Positions 53,287-60,000 of a DNA stretch of 60,000 nt are shown in pieces (positions within the stretch are counted from its first letter, which is position 1; each line of letters opens with the position of its first letter). The stretch spans positions 36,618,540 to 36,678,539 of the forward strand of contig NC_087063.1 of the NCBI RefSeq assembly GCF_963678635.1. Direction: 5' to 3'. The DNA is from Symsagittifera roscoffensis (Eukaryota > Xenacoelomorpha > Acoela > Convolutidae). Made by a program: the position numbers and the translations under genes. A model generated the notes under the pieces. That model had not been told where the DNA came from. It saw nothing but the letters and a program-made list of their open reading frames with translations, and made no database searches.

Positions 53287-53546
53287 AGCTTTGGAGAAGG
53301 TAGAATATAACCGACTGTACTTGATAAAATAGCTACCCAAACTGTTGTTTCTTCACATGTAGTGGATAACATAATTCGAACGATTGCACATACTAGCATC
53401 AAAACTATAACAAAAAATTGGCACAAAAAAACTAAAAGAGATCTATTACATGTACGTCCAAACAATTTCCATGATTTTCGTTCATGATTTTCTTCATCAA
53501 AAACAAAATTTCCTAAATTTACGGGTTTGTCACATTGATCGACCAT
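53283..53546 (-). CDS. Small two-segment membrane protein
   Basis: 87 residues from ATG 53546. A hydrophobic helix SLLVFLCQFFVIVLMLVCAIV, then a short Cys-containing loop and a second hydrophobic segment WVAILSSTVGYILPSP. I recall similar short proteins in other Polintons, but the function is unknown. Intact. Confidence 0.6.
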   Translation of the reverse strand: MVDQCDKPVNLGNFVFDEENHERKSWKLFGRTCNRSLLVFLCQFFVIVLMLVCAIVRIMLSTTCEETTVWVAILSSTVGYILPSPKL

Positions 53547-53624
53547 CTTAACTCTAAAAAAAAAAAGTTGACAATGAAATTTAATTAAAGTTTGAAAATG
53601 GTAGTACATTAAGAATAATATAAT

Positions 53625-54095
53625 TTACAATTTGTTAAAAAAACATCGAGTCCATGTTCCGTATGCAAATGCTTTTCTTTCTGCACAGTGAAGAGTTTTT
53701 GCATGACGAAATGGGTCGTTGCTACACCTCCAATCATATTCTTCATCTTTGAATATCAAAATCTGAACTTTAGGGCAAGCGTAGTCATCCAAATTAATAA
53801 TCTTTGTTTCCAAAAATTCTGATAGAATCTTACATTTTTCATAACCTTTTGCAAAAAATTCCGTGTCTGTGGCTTCTAGATTTTTCAAAATTTTTTCAAG
53901 TTCAGTATATTTTTCGTAACCACTGCTCCAATTGATTCCATGAAGATGCTGTGTACACCAAAAAGATTGGGATGTTGGTTTGAATTTTTTGGGAGAAAGA
54001 AAGGAATATCCTTCTGTTTGTCCATCCTTATAAACTCCTAATTCTTTCACTATATTGCTTTCGATACATTCAATATCCAAAACAACTAGACTCAT
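53625..54095 (-). CDS. Possible DxE exonuclease-fold protein
   Basis: 156 residues. Begins SLVVLDIECIESNIVKEL, a beta strand followed by D-x-E as in DnaQ/RNase H-fold exonucleases. Then FWCTQHLHGINWSSGY, FFAKGYEKCKILSEFL, LDDYACPKVQIL, and a C-terminal H..C with the motif HCAERKAFAYGTW. The order of segments suggests a conserved transposon-associated nuclease-like family, but I cannot name it and activity is inference. Intact. Confidence 0.45.
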   Translation of the reverse strand: MSLVVLDIECIESNIVKELGVYKDGQTEGYSFLSPKKFKPTSQSFWCTQHLHGINWSSGYEKYTELEKILKNLEATDTEFFAKGYEKCKILSEFLETKIINLDDYACPKVQILIFKDEEYDWRCSNDPFRHAKTLHCAERKAFAYGTWTRCFFNKL

Positions 54096-54202
54096 TCTGT
54101 TAACTGATTTCTCTGGAGTTTTTTTTAAAAATGATTAACAATCAAACAAAGCATATACTGATGAAGCAAATATTTTAACATATAAACAGAAAAATAATCC
54201 AG

Positions 54203-54403
54203 TCACGTGACCAAGAAAGCATGAACTGGGGAGACTAGGTGCAACATAACAATACCCAGGACCTTTTTTGTAGTAGATTTCACAGATCCAGCAGAGTCGT
54301 GTAGAATTGCATGTAGTCTAAAAATTTTGGAGTTTGCAAAAAAGTAATCCATACAGGAATTTCCATATCCAATTAGTCCGGGTCCAAAACAATACAGGTA
54401 CAA
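54203..54403 (-). pseudogene. Short degenerate ORF with GPG and LHD motifs
   Basis: 66 codons from an alternative start. CFGPGLIGYGNS, then LHAILHDSAGS. A frameshifted continuation contains KKGPGYCY. It looks like a decayed small Cys/Gly protein; phospholipase A2-like identity was considered but not supported. Confidence 0.25.
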
Positions 54404-54472
54404 AGAAATAAATTTTTTCTTTTTGTATTTGATGAGAAATCTTGCCTAATAATCTCAAAAACTCTTAGAATT

Positions 54473-54901
54473 TCATTCAATTTCTGTACGTTCATTTTCT
54501 ACAGTGCATTCGTCAATAATGATACAAGATTTTTTGAAGATCTCTACATAACCTAGTAATGAAGGAAGCATATCAAGTAATTTATCATATTCTTCTCTTT
54601 GTAGTTGTAAAGATTGATTATTTTTCCATTGATTTCCATTTCTACGATATTCTACAAGATCTACTTTTTTGGTATCACATCGGTATCCTATGTGAATTTT
54701 TCTTCTACCATTATGCAGAGTCCACTCAAAGTGAGATATTTGTGAGTCTACGTCCAAATTCTGCAAGTTTGGTAAATTTTGAGATTCTATAATTGTTAGT
54801 GAAATTTTTTGGGACTTTTCTTCTAGAACAATATGAAAAAGTCCCAATTTATTGTGAAGTTTTAAGAGTAAATTTCTTGAAAAACCAATATTCCAACTCA
54901 T
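54473..54901 (-). CDS. Possible PC4-like ssDNA-binding protein
   Basis: 142 residues from ATG 54901. The middle part (HIGYRCDTKKVDLVEYRR, then a gap of NGNQWKNN and SLQLQREEYDKLLDML) follows the PC4 pattern: strands, a basic turn, and a helix after a Gly/Ser-Leu step. It would bind single-stranded DNA. Similarity is by eye and modest. Confidence 0.35.
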   Translation of the reverse strand: MSWNIGFSRNLLLKLHNKLGLFHIVLEEKSQKISLTIIESQNLPNLQNLDVDSQISHFEWTLHNGRRKIHIGYRCDTKKVDLVEYRRNGNQWKNNQSLQLQREEYDKLLDMLPSLLGYVEIFKKSCIIIDECTVENERTEIE

Positions 54902-55483
54902 ACTGTTCAACACCAATACTAAATGAAAAATGATTTTGAGGATAAATAGTTAAATTACAAGACAAAAAACATAAACAACACAAATTATTGTACATTACAG
55001 TTCTCAACAAACATAAAGTCTCGTTGACATAGGCAACTTGTTTCATTGCTTCATTCGGTTTTGCGGTGAATAGTCGAATCTGAATGTAGGGAGGTTTGTT
55101 AATATTGTACTTCTTGATCGTGACACAAACTTGTCTTCTATTGTATGTTGCTATGTCATACACTTTGTTGCAGTTGGCAAGCTCCTGATCCATAGTTGAC
55201 TCTTTGTCAGAAGTGAGTTCCAATATAGGAACGAGTCCAAGGTTTTCAGCATCGTGAATAACAGTATTTCTAATTGCTGAGATTGCTTCTCCTTCTTTTT
55301 CACCAGGATAGACTTGCTGTCTTTTTCCGAGTTGTCCCAACTCATTTTCTTGAATAGTTGAAAGCAGGGTTCAAAATAAATTTTCCCTTTGTAGGATTTT
55401 TGGGACCAAGCAAATCTCCCAATTCTTGTTTGATTTTTTGAGAATTCAATGTAATTGGGACTTGTGTCTTTTCTTGAGTACAT
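54849..55483 (-). pseudogene. Unrecognised Polinton ORF split by a frameshift
   Basis: Starts at ATG 55483 (MYSRKDTSPNYIEF); the frame moves at about 55330-55345 and continues to 54849 (KRQQVYPGEKEGEAISAIRN; YIQIRLFTAKPNEAMKQVAY). No domain recognised. The end of the second frame overlaps the next gene. Confidence 0.4.
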
Positions 55484-55688
55484 TTTTGAAGAACAGACTG
55501 ATCAGATGAAGAGAAATGAGAGAAATGAACTTGAGATTAAACGAAATTGAAAGTAAACAATATGAGTCATTCACTGAACCATAAAAGGAAATAGATCTAT
55601 GATTGGAATTTTTGAGGGAAATTTCCAAATATGGAATTGTGTAGGTGTTAGTGTTCCTATATAAATCCACAATTTTCAGCAAAAATCA

Positions 55689-56042
55689 TTGTTCCAGATG
55701 GCTGCAGCTATGTGTCAAGCTCTTCCCAGCTTTTATTCAGAGCATTGTCAAAAATCGCTATTTATTTCCGTTTCCAGTGATTTTTACGAAAAATATATAG
55801 TAACCAATAATTTTTGTGTCTCTACCCACAATTCTTACTGTTCTTTGGAAAATTGTAAGTTCCACATACTTCTGATTGGTTCATCTTTCGATCAAATTTT
55901 ACAACGATTGGGTATTTTCATTTCACATACCAAATTATCGATTGTCTTTACACTCTGTACAAATACAGATTTTATTCGAATGTTATTTCATCAACTGGCG
56001 AAGTTTTCAATCAACTTGACCGCGCTGTTCATCACAATTTGA
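55689..56042 (+). CDS. Hypothetical ORF, + strand
   Basis: 117 codons; hydrophobic and Cys/Phe-rich. Its only support is length and position upstream of another + strand ORF in a minus-strand neighbourhood. Carries a CTGATTGG motif near 55870. Could be chance. Confidence 0.25.
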   Translation: MFQMAAAMCQALPSFYSEHCQKSLFISVSSDFYEKYIVTNNFCVSTHNSYCSLENCKFHILLIGSSFDQILQRLGIFISHTKLSIVFTLCTNTDFIRMLFHQLAKFSINLTALFITI

Positions 56043-56062
56043 AATGGAAAGGAGCAGAAAAA

Positions 56063-56296
56063 ATGCCAAGTGTTGCAAAGAAAAGACTGTTACGCAAAAA
56101 ATTCAAACATCACTATTTATGTTCTAACCAGAAACTAGCTTCCACACAAACTATTGGTTCAGCTTTTCTAGAAAGAGTTCGTAAAGTACAAAACTTGAAA
56201 TATGAACATGATTTGTTAAAAATAATTGACTGTTTTATTGATGGTTATGGATTTGTAAATAGTGATCATGTCAATTTTTCAATAAAAAACTTCTGA
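56063..56296 (+). CDS. Hypothetical small basic protein, + strand
   Basis: 77 residues from ATG 56063 (PSVAKKRLLRKKFKHHYL), with a basic N-terminus and helix-forming remainder (AFLERVRKVQNLKYEHDL). No family recognised. Follows the 55689 ORF closely. Confidence 0.35.
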   Translation: MPSVAKKRLLRKKFKHHYLCSNQKLASTQTIGSAFLERVRKVQNLKYEHDLLKIIDCFIDGYGFVNSDHVNFSIKNF

Positions 56297-56477
56297 TATT
56301 CCATCTATTTTCTCTCATATGTTTACAAAGTTACCATTAATTACCGAAAAAAAAATCACCGTTGTCAAAAACCTTTGCACAAAAAATTTTCAAACATGTA
56401 AGAAAGATGTAATATTTGTTTTGATTTTCAAAAAATTGCAAAAAAGATTTCAATTTTTTTAACAAGTTTTAAAAAAT

Positions 56478-56850
56478 GTTTCAATTTTTTTGATATCATG
56501 CGAAAATTGTTTCACTTTTTTCGACAAAATGCGAAAAGTGTTTTACTTTTTTCGATAAAATGCGAAAAGTGATTCAATTTTTTCGACAAAATGCGAAAAG
56601 CGTTTTACTTTTTTCGATAAAATGCGAAAAATGATTCAATTTTTTCAACAAAATGCGAAAAGTGTTTTACTTTTTTCGATAAAATGCGAAAAGTCTTTCA
56701 ATTTTTTCAACAAAATGCGAAAAGTGTTTTACTTTTTTCGATAAAATGCGAAAAGTGTTTCAATTTTTTCGAAAAAATGCGAAAAGTGTTTTACTTTTTT
56801 TCGACAAAACGCGAAAAAGTGTTTCAATTTTTTCTACAAAAGGTTAAAAG
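56478..56850 (+). repeat. Minisatellite of 31-base monomers alternating in two types
   Basis: About 12 monomers, each ending aaaatgcgaaaagtg, alternate between a ttttacttttttcgat and a ttcaattttttcgac type, giving a 62-base higher-order period. Each dimer contains a near-inverted repeat (gcgaaaagt...acttttttcg). A + strand ORF over it is a by-product. Confidence 0.9.
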
Positions 56851-57104
56851 TGTGTACAAGATGCAATATCGATTAGGTAACTTTTTAATTGTGTACAGTT
56901 TTTCTAGTGTTTTTCCGAATTTTTGTGCAAAAATTAATCAAATTTTTTAACATGTGTGCGAGTTCGGAGCACTTAACTCAGTTCTAATTGTTTTTCAATG
57001 GTTTACCTTGAACCTCTCATCTATTCTCATAATTAAAAAGAAATTGAAGAAATTAATTACAGAAAACGAAGTTAAAACCAAACAATCTTTATTTACAAAA
57101 ACAT

Positions 57105-57599
57105 TTAATCAAAGAGCTGTCGAGCAGCAGAAGAGTTCTGGAGGTTCTCTATGGAACGCAGAGCTGGACGAGGTTCCATTGCTAGTGGTTGTTGTGGAGG
57201 AGCGTTTTGAGGCGTCATTGTTTCTGAGAATCCCTCAACTTCATCTATTGTGATGGGGTTTTCGACTGATCCTTCCTCCTCCCAAGGAAAGAGGAAGTCG
57301 TCGACTGGTTGAGCCACAAATCTTGAGTCAGGAATCTCGGGGTAGTTCATTCCCACATGCTCAGACACTTCCTCCATCATTTGCATTGTTCCAACTTGGT
57401 TCTCTGTGATGGGAACTTGCATCATATGATGTTCGTTGAAATCCCTTCGCATCACTTCCACCATGTGCCAGACTTGGATTGGGATATCCATTCGTGCCAG
57501 AAAAACTCCAGAGACTGTTTCTCGCACTTGAATTTGTACTAGATCAGGAGAAAATTCTACAGAGTACATGAGGTTGCTGTTTTGCATTGAGAAGATCAT
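57105..57599 (-). CDS. Unrecognised 164-residue acidic protein
   Basis: From ATG 57599 (MIFSMQNSNLMYSVEF). First half beta-rich and Met-rich (LVQIQVRETVSGVFLARMDI); second half acidic and Pro-rich with ENPITIDEVEG, which looks like a SUMO-interaction motif (hydrophobic core beside acidic residues), then SSAARQLFD at the end. Codon use is less AT-rich than its neighbours. Preceded by an array of CCAAT boxes. No homologue recognised. Confidence 0.5.
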   Translation of the reverse strand: MIFSMQNSNLMYSVEFSPDLVQIQVRETVSGVFLARMDIPIQVWHMVEVMRRDFNEHHMMQVPITENQVGTMQMMEEVSEHVGMNYPEIPDSRFVAQPVDDFLFPWEEEGSVENPITIDEVEGFSETMTPQNAPPQQPLAMEPRPALRSIENLQNSSAARQLFD

Positions 57600-57608
57600 T
57601 TTGAGCAA

Positions 57609-57770
57609 TAAATTGAGTACAAGAGTAAAAATAAGAAAGAGTTGAGAGAGGGGTAGTTGACGGAAGATAAGTTGAAATTAAGGTATTGATAGCTGAGAGA
57701 GCAGGTAGTTGACGGTAGTTAAGTTGAAAATAAAATGATTTTTAGTTAAGAGAGAGGGGTACCTTCAACT
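57609..57770 (-). repeat. Three imperfect tandem repeats in the leader of the 57599 gene
   Basis: Units of about 50-56 bases: gttgagagaggggtagttga (57641), gctgagagagcaggtagttg (57692), gttaagagagaggggtacct (57747). They lie between the gene and its CCAAT array, so could be 5' leader or promoter sequence. Confidence 0.6.
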
Positions 57771-57787
57771 GGAATGTGTGGGTTTAA

Positions 57788-57965
57788 CCAATTAGAACGG
57801 ATTTTCCTTATTTGGATTGTAGTCGTGTCCAATCAGATTTTAGTTTCCTTCTATGGAATTCTTATACAAAACTCGTGTCCAATTGGAAACAAAGCTACAT
57901 TTTACACATTGTCGTTTCCAATAACAAAAAAGTTCATTTTTGTTCTAGTTGTCGTATCCAATCAG
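57788..57965 (-). promoter_or_regulatory. Array of five CCAAT boxes at about 40-base spacing
   Basis: CCAAT at 57788, 57829, 57879, 57918 and 57958 (spacings 41, 50, 39, 40). Two are CCAATCAG, the NF-Y consensus form, and four share gt(c)gt(g/a/t)tCCAAT. Located 190-370 bases upstream of the minus-strand gene at 57599. Confidence 0.6.
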
Positions 57966-58132
57966 AAGACGCTTTTAAGGACTTAAGTTTTCCAAATAGG
58001 TAAAAATGTACACAAAAGCAATTGCAAAAATAAATGACCAAAAGTTGTTTGCAGTAAAAATAAGAAATATTGCTGATTTAAGTAACAAAAGAAAGAAAAT
58101 TAATAAAAGTAACATCTCTGCAACTTTTTTCA

Positions 58133-58720
58133 TCAAGTTAATTGAATTTTTTGTTTGTAATCAATGAGAATTTGCTGATTTTTGAGTAGATAGTCAAGTT
58201 CTTTCATTTTGATGTAAATTTGGGAAGATAACTCAAAGTTGACGAATTTTTCAAAGCAAACTTCTGGAAATCTGATTCCAAACCGAATCAAGCAGGATTT
58301 TGAACTTTGAAAATCCTTACAGAAATGAAGGAATAAAGAACTTTGCTGAGGCGTTTTTACAAATTTGGGTTTTGGATAGGGGATAAAAAGAGTTTTTGAT
58401 ATATTATCGTACGATTTTTTGATCAATTTCAAATTCTCGAGAATAAACAAAATTTTTTTCCTTGTGAGGTGTAATTCAGCCGTAAGTTTAAAACTTTGAT
58501 ACGCAATATGTGAATCCAAAGTAAACTATTTGATTGAGTAAGTTTCTCTGAAGAGACCTTTACTTAGTCGGATAACTCTATTTTGTACAATAAAGACGTC
58601 CAAAAAATTATGAAAAAAGTAAGAGTCAACATCTATTTCATCAATAAGAAAATCAATTGGATTTTTTTCTTTTTTCTTATAAAGTAACTCGAGGAAGCTC
58701 AAATGTTTTTTGATAGACAT
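58133..58720 (-). pseudogene. Unrecognised Polinton ORF with an in-frame TAG
   Basis: 195 codons from ATG 58720 (MSIKKHLSFLELLYKKKEK) to 58133, one frame throughout, interrupted only by TAG at 58528-58526. The part after the stop has no good ATG, so the two halves were one gene. Lys/Phe/Ile-rich, helical, no domain recognised. Confidence 0.5.
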
Positions 58721-58784
58721 TTTTCAAATAATGATTAAGGTTTTTTGAAATAATAAACAATTCACTTTTAGAAAATGCTGAATT

Positions 58785-58893
58785 CTGATTGGTTGATTTC
58801 CAACAAACAGTGTTACTAAAAGAATACTCAATTCTGATTGGTTGATTTTCTCTAATGAAAAGCAAAAAAAAAAACGTATTTCATTCTGATTTT
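58785..58893. promoter_or_regulatory. CTGATTGG repeats in a divergent promoter
   Basis: aattctgattggttgattt occurs at about 58782 and 58831 (CTGATTGG at 58785-58792 and 58834-58841), with a weaker ctgatttt at 58886. CTGATTGG is the reverse complement of CCAATCAG, the same motif as in the 57829 and 57958 boxes. It lies between the minus-strand gene at 58720 and the + strand polB-type gene at 59085. Confidence 0.55.
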
Positions 58894-59084
58894 CTTTTAC
58901 GTTAAAAGCAACTGCTTTATACTTTGTATAACTACTTGAAATAAATTACAAATATTTTTAACAATTCAAAGTAAGTAAAAATTATTTTTATTAAATTTTT
59001 TGGAACATTTTAAATCTCCCACTTCGATATGTACCAAGTTCTAATCCCTTTATATTGAGACTTAAAAATTCTCCCATTTTTTAG

Positions 59085-60000
59085 ATGCCATCGCTGAATA
59101 GAAATGAGAAAGTGAAATGCGAGGATTGTGGTAAAGAGTACAGGAGGGATCATGCGGCTCGACATCACAAGAGTTGTGCGCGAGGAGTTATTTCTTGTCC
59201 GGAATGTAATTATTGTACTTACAACCAGCAAGAAATGAAATTCCATACGAGCAAGAAGCACGTAAAGTCAAACCCAAAGTCAACAAAGTGTGTATCGTGT
59301 GAGAAAGAATTTCCAAGCTATTATTCACTTCAACAGCATCGCAAGAAGGATCACGGAATGAAAGCTAGAAAAACGAATGATTCTGTTGCTGATTTGAATA
59401 AAATCTTGGAAAACGAGGAGGATAGTGATCAGCTACGAGATGAGTTGAATGCCTGTCAACACTTCTTGACAGATACTGAGATGGAAAATGGACGCCACAA
59501 AGTATTCAATTTTCAACTTTCAAAACTAGATCCTAATCTAGTTAATGAAAAACTGGATCAAGTCTTTGAAAAACTTGATTGTGCAGCAAAAATCAACATT
59601 GCCTTGGGATTTGTCTTACGTAATATAGAAACAAGCGAATATCGTTATTTCTACGCTCATGAAAATAACACACTCTTTGATAAATCTATACTACTTTGTA
59701 CTAAAGCAGACTTGACAACTATACAGAACAAGGTCAATGAGCAAGATATCATTGAAATTTGTACACAAGAGAGACAAAATACGAAATGGCGATTCAAGCT
59801 GATCACTAATGTGACCATTTTTGCAGCCTTACTGAAAAATGTACCTATGGGATGTCCAGATTCTGTGATTCCCGAACCACATCTGAGGAATAACCATGTT
59901 AATTGTTTGATTTCGAATCAAGACACAAAACAACCATACAATGACAATTTGTGTTTGTTTCGAGCGCTTGCAGTTCATTTACATGGAACAACTATTCTTG
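59085..60000 (+). CDS. Polinton polB-type ORF, N-terminal zinc-finger/OTU-like region (partial)
   Basis: 305 codons, open to the window edge. Three zinc fingers: CEDCGKEYRRDHAARHHKSC, then CPECNYC...FHTSKKH, then CVSCEKEF...HRKKDH. A helical linker follows, then near residues 283-302 PYNDNLCLFRALAVHLHG, which has the N-x-x-C-L-F-R-A pattern of the OTU cysteine-protease active site. Extended N-termini of this kind precede DNA polymerase B in many invertebrate Polintons; the polymerase itself is not in the window. The ATG directly follows ctcccattttttag, which looks like a splice acceptor. Confidence 0.7.
   Translation, partial: MPSLNRNEKVKCEDCGKEYRRDHAARHHKSCARGVISCPECNYCTYNQQEMKFHTSKKHVKSNPKSTKCVSCEKEFPSYYSLQQHRKKDHGMKARKTNDSVADLNKILENEEDSDQLRDELNACQHFLTDTEMENGRHKVFNFQLSKLDPNLVNEKLDQVFEKLDCAAKINIALGFVLRNIETSEYRYFYAHENNTLFDKSILLCTKADLTTIQNKVNEQDIIEICTQERQNTKWRFKLITNVTIFAALLKNVPMGCPDSVIPEPHLRNNHVNCLISNQDTKQPYNDNLCLFRALAVHLHGTTIL

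Larger units (their letters stand above)
47574..60000. mobile_element. Polinton/Maverick DNA transposon, partly decayed, right end outside the window
   Basis: Signature gene set of Polintons: adenain-like protease, double-jelly-roll major capsid, minor capsid/penton, integrase, A32/FtsK-like packaging ATPase and the N-terminal region of a polB-type ORF, most on the minus strand with ATGA overlaps. Several genes have single-base frameshifts or in-frame stops. No terminal inverted repeat could be identified: the left end is at or beyond the gap and the right end is beyond 60000. Confidence 0.9.

Noticed and set aside
54203-54403. Phospholipase A2-like domain
   Set aside because: GPG and LHD motifs are suggestive, but the calcium loop and Cys pattern of PLA2 could not be seen and the frame is broken.
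56684-56950. ORF rich in KVFQFF/KMRK repeats
   Set aside because: Translation of the 31-base minisatellite.

Overview
The window is invertebrate animal DNA: AT-rich, with short spliceosomal introns, a CHEK2-type kinase gene, a secreted neuropeptide precursor, tRNA-derived SINE-like repeats, and three classes of large selfish element (an env-bearing LTR element, BEL/Pao retrotransposons, and a Polinton/Maverick). I cannot name the phylum. A 200-N assembly gap at 47374-47573 means the Polinton side may not be contiguous with the rest.

Layout. (1) 1-7080: the 3' part of an env-carrying LTR retroelement: end of pol, a predicted spliced gene on the opposite strand, an intergenic promoter-like block, an envelope-like glycoprotein, a leucine-zipper accessory ORF and an LTR-like U3 region. 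(2) 7.2-8.6 kb: old repeats and a dead non-LTR RNase H fragment. (3) 9241-41868: six exons, in order and in phase, of a Chk2-type checkpoint kinase on the + strand; the N-terminal half lies left of the window. Its 22.4-kb intron (15295-37743) hosts the BEL/Pao cluster. (4) 16235-35778: one full-length BEL/Pao element (202-bp LTRs, 5-bp target duplication GTGGC) followed by two tandem copies of a unit of about 5.88 kb made of its 3' two-thirds, its 3' LTR and 0.88 kb of flanking DNA. (5) 41.9-46.8 kb: intergenic DNA with SINE-like repeats. (6) 46886-47269: a single-exon precursor of repeated MGGY-type peptides. (7) 47.6-60 kb: a partly decayed Polinton with protease, major and minor capsid, core-like protein, integrase, packaging ATPase, small membrane proteins, several unassigned proteins, and the start of a zinc-finger/OTU-like N-terminal region expected to lead into DNA polymerase B.

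The main novelty is in the LTR elements. The env element shows a complex-retrovirus layout: an acidic 28-codon first exon shared between the envelope ORF and a spliced, in-frame downstream ORF with a leucine zipper. In addition, both the env element and the unrelated BEL element carry, immediately 3' of pol, an antisense gene of about 200 codons with one short phase-0 intron. In BEL this gene starts 42 bp from the 3' LTR, recalling the antisense gene of deltaretroviruses. The two antisense proteins share a weak but suggestive block. In the Polinton, several genes are broken by single-base frameshifts or in-frame stops, while its intergenic regions keep regularly spaced CCAAT (NF-Y-type) arrays.
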